Shown here piece by piece: positions 43,547-51,703 of a stretch of DNA of 64,000 nucleotides. The DNA comes from Prevotella sp. OH937_COT-195 (GTDB taxonomy: Bacteria > Bacteroidota > Bacteroidia > Bacteroidales > Bacteroidaceae), in the NCBI RefSeq assembly GCF_003932845.1, contig NZ_RQZH01000007.1, forward strand, positions 1-64,000, written 5' to 3'. How positions within the stretch are numbered: position 1 is the stretch's first letter; the number at the start of each line of letters is the position of its first letter. The position numbers and the translations under genes are program-made. Below the pieces are notes generated by a model. That model ran no database searches, was not told the DNA's origin, and was given only the letters and a program-made list of their open reading frames with translations.

Positions 43547-43578
43547 AATCCCTGCACCTCATACGAGATACGGGGATT
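43547..43578 (-). terminator. Terminator of fructose-bisphosphate aldolase
   Basis: On the minus strand AATCCC / GGGATT closes a 20-nt hairpin followed by TTTTTTG, 42 nt after the aldolase stop. Confidence 0.6.
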
Positions 43579-43619
43579 GTTATTATAAGCCGTCAAAATA
43601 AACGACCAATGTTTGTGCC

Positions 43620-44621
43620 TTATCCGAGTTTGTTGTCGGAACCGAGAACGTTCACTATCTTGTGGACATACAAGTTCTTCATGCTCTCGCGAGCCGGCTT
43701 CAAGTACTGGCGCGGGTCGAAATGATCAGGGTGCTCGGCAAGATGCTTGCGCACTGCGGCTGTCATGGCAAGACGACTGTCAGAGTCTATATTAATCTTG
43801 CAGACAGCACTCTTCGTAGCCCTGCGCAGTTGTTCCTCGGGGATACCAACCGCGTCGGGGAGGTTTCCGCCAAACTTGTTAATAATCTCAACTTCCTCCT
43901 GCGGAACGGAAGACGAACCGTGAAGTACTATCGGGAAACCGGGAAGTTTCTTCTCTATCTCCGCAAGAACATCGAAAGCCAACGGTGGAGGAACGAGACG
44001 ACCGGTCTTCGGGTCGCGCGTACACTGCTCCGGCTTGAACTTGTATGCTCCATGACTTGTTCCTATGGATATTGCCAGCGAGTCGCAACCTGTACGAGTG
44101 GCAAATTCTATCACCTCTTCGGGCTTTGTGTAGTGGCTCTCCTCGGCAACCACATCATCTTCCACACCTGCAAGTACACCAAGTTCTGCCTCAACGGTAA
44201 CGTCAAACTTATGCGCATATTCCACAACCTGACGCGTGATGGCGATATTCTCCTCGAAAGGAAGTGACGAACCATCGTACATAACGCTTGAGAAACCGCA
44301 GTCTATGCAGTCCTTGCAAATCTCGAAAGAATCTCCGTGATCGAGATGCAACACTATTTCAGGCTTCTCGCAACCCAATTCTTTCGCGTATGCCACGGCA
44401 CCCTCGGCCATATAACGGAGGATGGTTGCGTTGGCATAATTACGCGCACCCTTTGACACCTGCATGATAACAGGCGACTTTGTCTCTACGGCTGCCTGCA
44501 CGATGGCCTGCATCTGTTCCATGGTGTTGAAATTGAATGCCGGTATCGCATATCCGCCGGCAACGGCCTTCTTGAACATTTCGCGTGTGTTCACAAGACC
44601 AAGATTTTTGTAATTTACCAT
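43620..44621 (-). CDS. fba: Class II fructose-1,6-bisphosphate aldolase
   Basis: Starting at ATG 44621 (MVNYKNLGL) the enzyme has 333 residues. Zinc-binding and substrate motifs are EIVLHLDHGDSFE (HxDHG), MYDGSSLPFEENI, a Glu/His region TVEAELGVLAGVEDD, AISIGTSHGAYKF and the second zinc His in FPIVLHGSSSVPQEEVEI. This supports a class IIB enzyme for glycolysis/gluconeogenesis. It is monocistronic, with a promoter at 44669 and a terminator. Confidence 0.95.
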   Translation of the reverse strand: MVNYKNLGLVNTREMFKKAVAGGYAIPAFNFNTMEQMQAIVQAAVETKSPVIMQVSKGARNYANATILRYMAEGAVAYAKELGCEKPEIVLHLDHGDSFEICKDCIDCGFSSVMYDGSSLPFEENIAITRQVVEYAHKFDVTVEAELGVLAGVEDDVVAEESHYTKPEEVIEFATRTGCDSLAISIGTSHGAYKFKPEQCTRDPKTGRLVPPPLAFDVLAEIEKKLPGFPIVLHGSSSVPQEEVEIINKFGGNLPDAVGIPEEQLRRATKSAVCKINIDSDSRLAMTAAVRKHLAEHPDHFDPRQYLKPARESMKNLYVHKIVNVLGSDNKLG

Positions 44622-44668
44622 AATCAATAAATAAAATTTAATAATGATGATATCCTGTTTATTTTTTG

Positions 44669-44676
44669 CAAAGATA
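44669..44676 (-). promoter_or_regulatory. Promoter of fba (TATCTTTG)
   Basis: Perfect -7 element on the minus strand, 48 nt from the aldolase start. The remaining ~260 bp up to the next gene are AT-rich; no SAM riboswitch-like structure is seen. Confidence 0.65.
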
Positions 44677-44940
44677 ACACTTTATTTCGTCTTTACCAAG
44701 AGTTTCCATGTTTTTATAAACCTTTGAAACATATTTGACATAAGTAAAGATTGGTATTATTAAACAGATGCCCAAAATTAAATTTAAAAGTTGCACGTTT
44801 TACATTACAAATAATATAATAAACTTACACAACAAACGTTATTATATGAAATAAAGGTATTGGATACCTTAACCTTGTATGTGACAAAATGTTTCACAAA
44901 CGTTTACAACTTAATTTTAAACCTTAAATAAAAAACAACT

Positions 44941-46140
44941 ATGTTGACAACAGAAGAAATTGCAAAAGCAGGATTTGCAACAAGGGCGGTACACGTCGGT
45001 GCAGAGAAAAACATGTATGGCACATTGGCCGCCCCAATCTATCAGACATCTACTTTCATATTTGACAACGCCGAACAGGGAGGCCGACGCTTCGCACTTG
45101 AAGAGGACGGATATATTTATACCCGCCTCGGGAATCCAACCTGCACTGCCGTGGAGCAGAAAGTGGCATCGCTCGAAGGTGCCGAGGCATGCATGAGTGC
45201 CTCTTCCGGGATGGGTGCAATCACATCGGCTATATGGGTTTGCGTGCAAGCAGGAGACCATATTGTTGCCGGGAAAACACTTTACGGGTGCACATACGCA
45301 TTCATGGAACACGGACTGAAACGCTACGGCATTGACGTGACATTCGTTGACATGCGCGACCCGAAGGAAGTGGAAAAAGCAATACGCCCGAACACAAAAT
45401 TAGTATATGTGGAGACACCGGCAAACCCGAACATGCACGTTGCCGACATTGAGACAATTGCCGAAATTGCACACCGCCAAGAAGGATGCCGCGTAATGGT
45501 GGACAATACTTTCTGCACACCGTACCTCTGCCGTCCATTGGAGCATGGTGCAGACATGGTGGTTCATTCTGCGACAAAGTTCCTAAACGGACATGGCGAC
45601 GTTATTGCCGGATTTGTGGTGGGAACAAAAGAATATATAGACCAAGTGAGACTCGTAGGCGTTAAGGATTTGACAGGTTCGGTACTCGGTCCGTTCGAAG
45701 CATTCTTAATAAATCGCGGTCTAAAAACTCTCCATGTACGCATGGATCGCCACTGCGAGAACGCACAGAAAGTGGCAGAATACCTAGAAAAACACCCGAA
45801 GGTGGAAAGTATCGCATACCCGGGATTGAAGAGTTTCCCGCAATACGACCTCGCAAAGAAGTACATGAAGAAACCGGGATCTATGATTGCATTCGAGGTA
45901 AAGGGCGGTCTGGAAGCCGGACGCACACTCATCAACAACGTACACCTATGCTCGTTGGCAGTAAGTCTCGGCGACACGGAAACCCTTATAGAACATCCGG
46001 CATCGATGACACACTCGCCATACACTCCGGAGGAGCGCGCCGCATCGAACATTCCGGAAGGTCTCGTGCGCCTGTCAATCGGTCTTGAAGATGTCGAAGA
46101 CATAATTGCCGATCTCGAACACGCATTCAAAAAGATATAA
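44941..46140 (+). CDS. L-methionine gamma-lyase (PLP-dependent)
   Basis: The 399-residue Cys/Met-metabolism PLP enzyme resembles Pseudomonas methionine gamma-lyase along its length. The residue set fits that specificity: the Cys in KTLYGCTYAFMEHG that marks methionine gamma-lyases, the PLP lysine in HSATKFLNGHGDV, YTRLGNPT, and SLGDTETLIEHPASMTHSPY. It should cleave L-Met to methanethiol, 2-oxobutyrate and ammonia, a source of volatile sulfur in oral and gut anaerobes. Cystathionine gamma-synthase or homocysteine-forming activity is a possible alternative. It is monocistronic, with a strong terminator. Confidence 0.88.
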   Translation: MLTTEEIAKAGFATRAVHVGAEKNMYGTLAAPIYQTSTFIFDNAEQGGRRFALEEDGYIYTRLGNPTCTAVEQKVASLEGAEACMSASSGMGAITSAIWVCVQAGDHIVAGKTLYGCTYAFMEHGLKRYGIDVTFVDMRDPKEVEKAIRPNTKLVYVETPANPNMHVADIETIAEIAHRQEGCRVMVDNTFCTPYLCRPLEHGADMVVHSATKFLNGHGDVIAGFVVGTKEYIDQVRLVGVKDLTGSVLGPFEAFLINRGLKTLHVRMDRHCENAQKVAEYLEKHPKVESIAYPGLKSFPQYDLAKKYMKKPGSMIAFEVKGGLEAGRTLINNVHLCSLAVSLGDTETLIEHPASMTHSPYTPEERAASNIPEGLVRLSIGLEDVEDIIADLEHAFKKI

Positions 46141-46160
46141 TTCATCGTATCAATAACAAC

Positions 46161-46199
46161 GAATCAGGCGGGACTTGCAATGCTTTTCCCGCCTGATTC
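46161..46199. terminator. Strong terminator after methionine gamma-lyase
   Basis: A 13-bp perfect stem GAATCAGGCGGGA / TCCCGCCTGATTC, followed by GTTTTAT. Confidence 0.8.
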
Positions 46200-46247
46200 G
46201 TTTTATAATACCACACAATTTTGCGCAGAAGATACTTTTACACAATG

Positions 46248-46439
46248 CTATTTGCCCTTGCGTCTGTTGGATCTCTGCTCTCTATATTTTGCTTTCTGCA
46301 TGGCAGAGCCGCTACCGTGGGCACCGGTTATGTATTTTTTCTTCTTCGCCTTGGTCTTAACTTTCTCCTCGGCAACTTTCTTCGGACCTCCTTTGCCGAA
46401 GTTGATGCCGTTCATCAAAATATCATCGAAATCAGACAT
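46248..46439 (-). CDS. Small basic protein of unknown function
   Basis: 63 residues: an acidic N-terminus (MSDFDDILMNGINFGKGG) followed by a Lys/Arg-rich half (KTKAKKKKYITGAHGSGS, KAKYREQRSNRRKGK). It has no signal peptide and no recognised domain; the basic tail suggests nucleic-acid or ribosome contact. It starts 66 nt after the AICAR transformylase stop on the same strand and may share its mRNA. The composition looks like a real small protein, but I cannot name a family. Confidence 0.6.
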   Translation of the reverse strand: MSDFDDILMNGINFGKGGPKKVAEEKVKTKAKKKKYITGAHGSGSAMQKAKYREQRSNRRKGK

Positions 46440-46504
46440 GGTTTGTTGTAAATTATTGGTTTAACATGAAAAATGAAATGGCATACACCCGTTCCAAATA
46501 TCCA

Positions 46505-47686
46505 TCAATGGTGAAACAGACGCACACCGGTGAAAGCACAGGCTATGCCGTACTTGTCGCATGTCTCTATAACATTGTCATCGCGTACCGATCCGCCCGC
46601 TTGTGCCACATACTGCACTCCGCTCTTGCGGGCACGCTCTATATTGTCGCCAAACGGGAAGAAAGCATCACTGCCGAGAGACACACCGGTTAAACGTGAC
46701 AGCCACTCCTTTTTCTCTTCAAGACTGAGAGGCTCGGGTTTCTCTCTAAAGAACATCTGCCATGTACCATCGCGCAGAACATCCTCGCAATCGTCACCGA
46801 CATAAATGTCGATTGTGTTGTCTCGGTCGGCACGGCGAATATTATCAACGAAAGGCAACGACATTACTTTCGGGTGCTGCCGCAACCACCAGATGTCGGC
46901 TTTGTTGCCGGCAAGGCGAGTGCAGTGTATTCTGCTCTGCTGCCCTGCACCAATGCCTATCGCTTGTCCGTCCTTGACATAGCATACCGAGTTGCTCTGT
47001 GTATATTTTAAAGTTATCAGCGCGATAATGAGATCGCGGCGGGCATCGTCGCCGAATGTCTTGTTTCGCGTGGGTACATTCTCGAAAAGTGCGGGGTCGT
47101 CAAGCCGTATCTCATTACGCCCTTGTTCGAAAGTTATGCCGAAACACTGCTTCGCCTCCACAGAGGCAGGCATATAGTCGGGATCTATCTTTATCACGTT
47201 GTACGTTCCATTGCGTTTGTCACGCAATATCTTCAAAGCATCATCGGTAAAACCGGGGGCTATCACACCATCGCTCACTTCACGTTTCAAGAGCGTTGCC
47301 ACTGCGGCATCACAAGTATCGCTAAGTGCCACGAAATCGCCGTACGAACTCATGCGGTCGGCTCCGCGTGCCCTTGCGTATGCACATGCAATCGGTGTAA
47401 GTTCGATGTTTAAGTCATCGACAAAGTATATTTTCTTCAAAGTGTCGCTCAACGGCAGTCCCACCGCAGCACCTGCCGGCGAAACATGTTTAAACGATGC
47501 AGCGGCAGGCAGTCCCGTTGCCGCTTTCAGTTCTCGCACCAACTGCCATGAGTTCAGCGCATCGAGAAAATTGATGTATCCGGGACGCCCGTTCATTACC
47601 TCGATAGGCAGTTCTCCCTCCTGCATATATATTCGCGATGGCTTTTGGTTGGGGTTACAGCCGTATTTCAATGTCAGTTCTTTCAT
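46505..47686 (-). CDS. Standalone AICAR transformylase (PurH C-terminal type)
   Basis: A 393-residue enzyme that corresponds to the formyltransferase domain of PurH: KYGCNPNQKPSRIYM at the start, the catalytic ASFKHVSPAGAAVGL (Lys-His pair), ELTPIACAYARARGADRMSS, SNSVCYVKDGQAIGIGAGQQ, SRIHCTRLAG and SDAFFPFGDNIERA. The N-terminal IMP cyclohydrolase domain of normal ~500-residue PurH is missing, so IMP closure must be done by another gene. It transfers formyl from 10-formyl-THF to AICAR. The upstream gap holds an 18-bp perfect inverted repeat; the next gene downstream is the small basic protein. Confidence 0.92.
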   Translation of the reverse strand: MKELTLKYGCNPNQKPSRIYMQEGELPIEVMNGRPGYINFLDALNSWQLVRELKAATGLPAAASFKHVSPAGAAVGLPLSDTLKKIYFVDDLNIELTPIACAYARARGADRMSSYGDFVALSDTCDAAVATLLKREVSDGVIAPGFTDDALKILRDKRNGTYNVIKIDPDYMPASVEAKQCFGITFEQGRNEIRLDDPALFENVPTRNKTFGDDARRDLIIALITLKYTQSNSVCYVKDGQAIGIGAGQQSRIHCTRLAGNKADIWWLRQHPKVMSLPFVDNIRRADRDNTIDIYVGDDCEDVLRDGTWQMFFREKPEPLSLEEKKEWLSRLTGVSLGSDAFFPFGDNIERARKSGVQYVAQAGGSVRDDNVIETCDKYGIACAFTGVRLFHH

Positions 47687-47717
47687 TCTCGATATTTTTT
47701 TCTTTGACTAATATGGG

Positions 47718-47775
47718 TGCGAATTTAATAATAAAATGCGAATTTAACGACAATTATTCGTTAAATTCGCATTTT
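47718..47775. repeat. Inverted repeat upstream of AICAR transformylase
   Basis: AAAATGCGAATTTAACGA (47733-47750) and its exact complement (47758-47775) flank a 7-nt spacer. A third TGCGAATTTAA lies directly at 47718-47728. This gives three copies of an 11-bp motif within 60 bp, just upstream of the minus-strand gene start at 47686. Confidence 0.7.
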
Positions 47776-47976
47776 ACGTCAATATAACACTCCGGTTCAA
47801 TATGAGAAAAGGTATAAATGGTTCTATGTATATTCAAGTTAAATAACTATTCTTACACTCGTTACGACTGCCAATTACAAAGTTTTTCAATTGGTGTACC
47901 GTATTTACATTATCTTAATTTTCCCGATTAAAGAATTATGAAGAGAAGACAAAGCCTGTCCTGTTATTTTCATTCT

Positions 47977-48660
47977 TTATCTCCCGGAAGGGGCAACGAT
48001 TTTCCACAACAAGGCTGCCACGGCACCGCCGACTGTGGGGCCGACGATGAATATCCAAAGATGTGCAAGTGCCGTGCCACCTTGGAATATCGCGGGACCG
48101 ACGGAACGAGCCGGATTGACAGACGTACCGGTATAGCGCATGCAACAGAGATGTACAAGGAGATATGCAAGACCGATGACAAGACCTGCAAAGTTGTTTG
48201 TCGTACCATTGGTCTTTGAAGTGGCACCAAGAAAAACAAAGACTAACACACATGTAAAGAGCATCTCGGCAAGAAGACCGCCAAACACGGGAATTGCGGC
48301 TGCACCGTTGGTTTGAAGATCGTTGGCAAAAATTCCGACAAGACCTGCCGAATTGACAAGCGCATAGAGAACGGCAGAACCGGCAATGCCTCCGATGACT
48401 TGCGAAAGGACATACATGGCAGCGTCCTTTCCGTTAATGCGACCTGTAAGGAACGCTGCAAGAGTTATGGAAGGATTGATGTGACAACCGGATATGCCGC
48501 CTATGGTATAGGCCATTGCAATCACGGCAATACCGAAAGCTGTTGCCGTTCCTATTACGCTTTCGGGTATGCCGTTGTCACACCCCAGCGATATTGCCGC
48601 GCTGCAACCCATGAATACAAGCACCATCGTACCCAATGCTTCTGCCAAATATTTTTTCAT
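47977..48660 (-). CDS. aqpZ: Aquaporin (AqpZ-like water channel)
   Basis: A 227-residue MIP-family channel starting at MKKYLAEALGTMVLVFMGCS. Six membrane helices and two half-helix loops are recognisable. The first NPA box is CHINPSITLAAFLTG, so it reads NPS; the second is canonical, TGTSVNPARSVGPAIF. The His in LLVHLCCM and the Arg after NPA match AqpZ's constriction residues, favouring water selectivity. The longer open frame to 48726 crosses the promoter at 48685 and is rejected. It is monocistronic. Confidence 0.92.
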   Translation of the reverse strand: MKKYLAEALGTMVLVFMGCSAAISLGCDNGIPESVIGTATAFGIAVIAMAYTIGGISGCHINPSITLAAFLTGRINGKDAAMYVLSQVIGGIAGSAVLYALVNSAGLVGIFANDLQTNGAAAIPVFGGLLAEMLFTCVLVFVFLGATSKTNGTTNNFAGLVIGLAYLLVHLCCMRYTGTSVNPARSVGPAIFQGGTALAHLWIFIVGPTVGGAVAALLWKIVAPSGR

Positions 48661-48684
48661 CTGCTTACAAATTATAATGTAATG

Positions 48685-48692
48685 CAAATATA
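48685..48692 (-). promoter_or_regulatory. Promoter of aquaporin gene (TATATTTG)
   Basis: Perfect -7 element on the minus strand, 25 nt from the start codon. The adjoining 48693-48917 holds nothing else recognisable. Confidence 0.65.
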
Positions 48693-48917
48693 GTCTTTTT
48701 ATTTTTAGAAAGCAAGACCATGACAAAAAATAATTCTTATATATCCCAATTATAAGTTTCTGTCCAATATTGATTAACCATAAATTGGTTTTCTGTATGT
48801 CCGTTGTATATAAAATGTAGCGGCACTACTCATGTCAGACGTAAGAAAAACAAAAAGAAACAAGAAGATAAAAGCAGAGAAAAGTTTATAAAAAGCCAAA
48901 CGCTTGTATATTATTGT

Positions 48918-49121
48918 TTTAACCCAAATCGGTCATTAGAACCCTCAACAGATTTTGTCCGATTGTTGGGCAGATGTGCAGCCGTTTCATCGAAGGCGTA
49001 GCGGGCTGCGTCGAGATGTAATGGCTGCGCAGATGGCAGCAAGCGGGCTAAAGCAGTCGGGAAGCGTAACGGCAATGGCAAATCTAAGAAAATGCGGTCT
49101 AATGACAGATTTGGGTTTAAA
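48918..49121 (-). mobile_element. MITE-like element, copy C (inverted)
   Basis: A ~204-bp copy in the opposite orientation to A and B. The left end TTTAACCCAAATCGGTCATT is identical to copy A; the right end TCTAATGACAGATTTGGGTT differs by one base in the same stretch. The internal stem GCAGCCGTTTCATC / GATGTAATGGCTGC has two mismatches. It lies between the aquaporin promoter and the promoter-hairpin cassette copy 1. Confidence 0.78.
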
Positions 49122-49141
49122 CATTGCAGACTTACAGAAAT

Positions 49142-49216
49142 AAAAAAAGGAGTACCGCCGTACTCCAACCTTGTTAACCTTAAATCTAATACTATGAAAA
49201 ACACGATGCAAAGATA
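49142..49216 (-). ncRNA. Promoter-hairpin cassette, copy 1 (putative short RNA)
   Basis: On the minus strand a perfect -7 element TATCTTTG (49209-49216) is followed by a conserved ~45-nt stretch (starting CATCGTGTTTTTCATAG), then the hairpin GGAGTACGGCGGTACTCC and a T-run. Transcription would give a free RNA of about 65 nt. No gene start follows within 480 nt, and the next gene (aquaporin) has its own promoter. It is nearly identical to copy 2 at 51211-51289 (only a 2-nt length change in the conserved body). Confidence 0.55.
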
Positions 49217-49372
49217 GCGACATTTTCAATACGATGCAAATATTTTAATGACAAAATGCAACAAAATGCCACTTTATTGATTTAAATCAAGCATCATAGC
49301 ACAAAAATCCCTTTCAGTTTGTTTTCACAAAACTCTTTTATGTTACCAATTGACACAAAGACCAAACATCTG

Positions 49373-51172
49373 TCAATTATCAAGGATACGCTTCAACAGA
49401 TAAGTTGCGTTTTGGTTCTTTGCCACTCCATCGGTAATTTTATAACCATAGGTAACACTCTCTCCAAGTTCTATTTCAAAGCAATGATTGTGGAAACGAT
49501 TGTTGCTTTCTGCCATACGCGACAATTCGAGGTCGTGGGTTGCTATCACACCGCTGACGGGAAGTTTGCTGACAGCCTCAAGAAACATACGCGAGCCGTT
49601 CAGCTTGTCGAGTGAATTGGTTCCTTTCAGTATCTCGTCGAGTATTATCATGGTACACGGCGGGTTGTCTTTTACACTGGCAAGCAATTGACTGAGACGA
49701 AGCAATTCGGCATTGAAATAACTTATGCCATGCTGCAGGTCGTCGGTGGTACACATAGAGGTAAAGAGATTGAACATGCCTACATTCATCTCCGAGGCAA
49801 ATACTCTCATTCCGGCCATCGCAATAACATAGTTGATACCGATGGCGCGCAAGAAAGTGCTTTTTCCTGCCATGTTGGCACCGGTTATGATGTAGTAATT
49901 GCGGTCGAGAATTGTAAAATCGTTGGGTACGGCATCATCGCCAAGGAACGGATGCCACAATCCGCGTGCTTCACAAACCACTCTCTCCCCGTCGGAAATA
50001 ATCGGAAGAGAGGTCTCCGGATGGTTGTATGTGAATGTTGACATGGATACCAGCGAGTCTGTCTCGGCTATTGCATCAAGCCATTTTCCAACCCTGCCCG
50101 CATAACGCGAATGCCACCTTTGGTAACGGCGGACAAGAAAAAAATCGCTAAGGAAAAGTATGTTGAAAAGTACCATGCCGAGCAGATTGCCACGACGGTC
50201 GTATCCTTCGAGTATGCGACGCAGTTCGTCGAAAGCCTCAAGGGCATCGCCGTCGTCTTTAAGTTCTTGCTGCAAAGAAACCAATACAGGAGTGCGGAAA
50301 GGAGCATCACAAAGAAGTCTCGCCAGGGGTATGTATCCTCGAAGCGAACGAAGCAGTTTCTCACCACGCATGCTGATAAGCCTGAGCGGACTGCTCGTGA
50401 CACCGATAACAATGCCCAGCCTGACTATAGCCCACAAAATCGGTATCGATGAGGGAATAATGCCTAATACGGCAAGCAATACCGAAACCGTAAAACCGGT
50501 CATGGCAATATTGGAGAACACAAGGGAAAAAGTGGAAGAGAAAAACGATGGAAGAGAAAGAACCACAGACTCGCCGGAAGAAAGTTCGACAGGCGGAAGT
50601 CCTGCGGAGACATTACAGTTCCACTCGGCACGCCACTGCTCCATGTCTGCCATCTCGGCGATTGCCTTTTGACGACCGAGAACGGTGTTCTTGTCAGTCG
50701 GAAGGGTCGAAAGATGTCTTGCAAGACGAGCCTTTCCGCCGGGGGTGACACAACGGCAAATGCGTTGAAAGAGAGATTCGCCTCCGAAAATGTCAAGGTC
50801 GAAAGTAAAGGCATGGGACGTATCGGCAAAACCGGCACCGTCATCGAACAGCGAAAACCTGCCTTCCAACGCCTCCACCTCATTTATATAATACGCGCGC
50901 AAGGCTTCGAGATGCTCCGTGGCACGCATATTGAGCGTGTCAAAATGCCTTACTACGGTATACGACAACAACAAGGCAAAACCGAGAAACAACATCGGGG
51001 CATGCAAACCGCCCGATGCCCAAGCCACAAATGCTGCCACTGCAGCGCAAAAAGAAACTAACTCACCGGCGACAAAAAGACGGTTGCGAGTCTTTCGCAC
51101 ATTTATCTCGCAAGCCATACGCGTCGCATTTTCGTTATACAATTTCTTTATTTCATTCTTATTCCCATTCAT
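49373..51172 (-). CDS. MutS-like ATPase with predicted membrane segments
   Basis: The 599-residue protein (ATG 51172) carries a C-terminal MutS-type ABC ATPase domain (~395-599): Walker A YYIITGANMAGKSTFLRAIG, the YFNAELLRLSQLL signal region, Walker B CTMIILDEILKGTNSLDKLN and SGVIATHDLEL. Upstream is a MutS-core-like lever domain. It lacks the mismatch-recognition domain, and has hydrophobic segments near residues 30-75 (ELVSFCAAVAAFVAWASGGL, APMLFLGFALLLSYTVV) and ~215-265 (IAMTGFTVSVLLAVLGIIPS, IPILWAIVRLGIVIGVTS), so it is predicted to sit in the inner membrane. Such MutS-related proteins are known in Bacteroidota, but their role is not mismatch repair as far as I know. It is flanked by two near-identical promoter-hairpin cassettes. 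Confidence 0.85.
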   Translation of the reverse strand: MNGNKNEIKKLYNENATRMACEINVRKTRNRLFVAGELVSFCAAVAAFVAWASGGLHAPMLFLGFALLLSYTVVRHFDTLNMRATEHLEALRAYYINEVEALEGRFSLFDDGAGFADTSHAFTFDLDIFGGESLFQRICRCVTPGGKARLARHLSTLPTDKNTVLGRQKAIAEMADMEQWRAEWNCNVSAGLPPVELSSGESVVLSLPSFFSSTFSLVFSNIAMTGFTVSVLLAVLGIIPSSIPILWAIVRLGIVIGVTSSPLRLISMRGEKLLRSLRGYIPLARLLCDAPFRTPVLVSLQQELKDDGDALEAFDELRRILEGYDRRGNLLGMVLFNILFLSDFFLVRRYQRWHSRYAGRVGKWLDAIAETDSLVSMSTFTYNHPETSLPIISDGERVVCEARGLWHPFLGDDAVPNDFTILDRNYYIITGANMAGKSTFLRAIGINYVIAMAGMRVFASEMNVGMFNLFTSMCTTDDLQHGISYFNAELLRLSQLLASVKDNPPCTMIILDEILKGTNSLDKLNGSRMFLEAVSKLPVSGVIATHDLELSRMAESNNRFHNHCFEIELGESVTYGYKITDGVAKNQNATYLLKRILDN

Positions 51173-51210
51173 TTTCAACGTAGTAATTTATTCTTATTCA
51201 AGCATATAAC

Positions 51211-51289
51211 AAAAGAAAGGAGTACCGCCGTACTCCAACCTTTTTGTTAACCTTAAATCTAATACTATGAAAAACACGATGCAAAGGTA
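51211..51289 (-). ncRNA. Promoter-hairpin cassette, copy 2 (leader of MutS-like gene or short RNA)
   Basis: On the minus strand TACCTTTG (51282-51289) precedes the conserved stretch, the hairpin GGAGTACGGCGGTACTCC (51219-51236) and TTTCTTTTG. The hairpin ends 47 nt before the ATG of the MutS-like gene, so the cassette could be its attenuating leader. Forty bases between hairpin and promoter are identical to copy 1. On the plus strand the same DNA contains a 7-codon frame MKNTMQR in both copies, so the reverse orientation cannot be ruled out. Confidence 0.55.
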
Positions 51290-51595
51290 GTTGTTCTCGC
51301 ACACAATTGCAAATATTACAATAAAACAATTTCTATTTTCCTTATTTTCTTGACATAAATCAACCAAGTGCCGAATGAAAGATGACATAATCTGCCAAAC
51401 ACATATTCAAAGAGTAAACAAAAACACATGCCCGCAACAAACCATATTGCAATACTTTCGTACAACAACGGATTTTCGACATGACTGCTCCACGAATTGA
51501 TGGTTTCACACATCGAAAAGACATAACAAGTTTTGCAAATCCTTAATTTTCAATAAAATAGCACGACAAAAACGATTAATGTGCCTTTTTGTTAT
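51290..51595. other. Intergenic stretch between MutS-like gene and rlpA
   Basis: AT-rich, no gene; open frames at 51316-51513 and 51506-51808 (minus) are not protein-like. Confidence 0.5.
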
Positions 51596-51603
51596 TATAT
51601 TTG
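51596..51603 (+). promoter_or_regulatory. Promoter of rlpA-like gene (TATATTTG)
   Basis: Perfect -7 element with about 100 nt of leader before the ATG at 51704. Confidence 0.6.
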
Positions 51604-51703
51604 CAGCGCACAAAATAAAATAGAACATAGTAATAACCCGGTAAAAGGACTCCCGAAAAAGACTTAAACGGTAAGTGTGACAAGACCGGAAAAAATTAAA
51701 ACA

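Noticed and set aside
44677..44940. Possible SAM riboswitch before methionine gamma-lyase
   Set aside because: No conserved K-turn or core boxes and no terminator hairpin before the start codon.
47936..48253. Minus- and plus-strand frames overlapping aquaporin
   Set aside because: Shadows; the aquaporin frame has both channel boxes and six hydrophobic helices.
48911..49204. 97-codon frame resembling frames in the 36-kb intergenic region
   Set aside because: The similarity is due to the MITE DNA and the promoter-hairpin cassette, not to a conserved protein.
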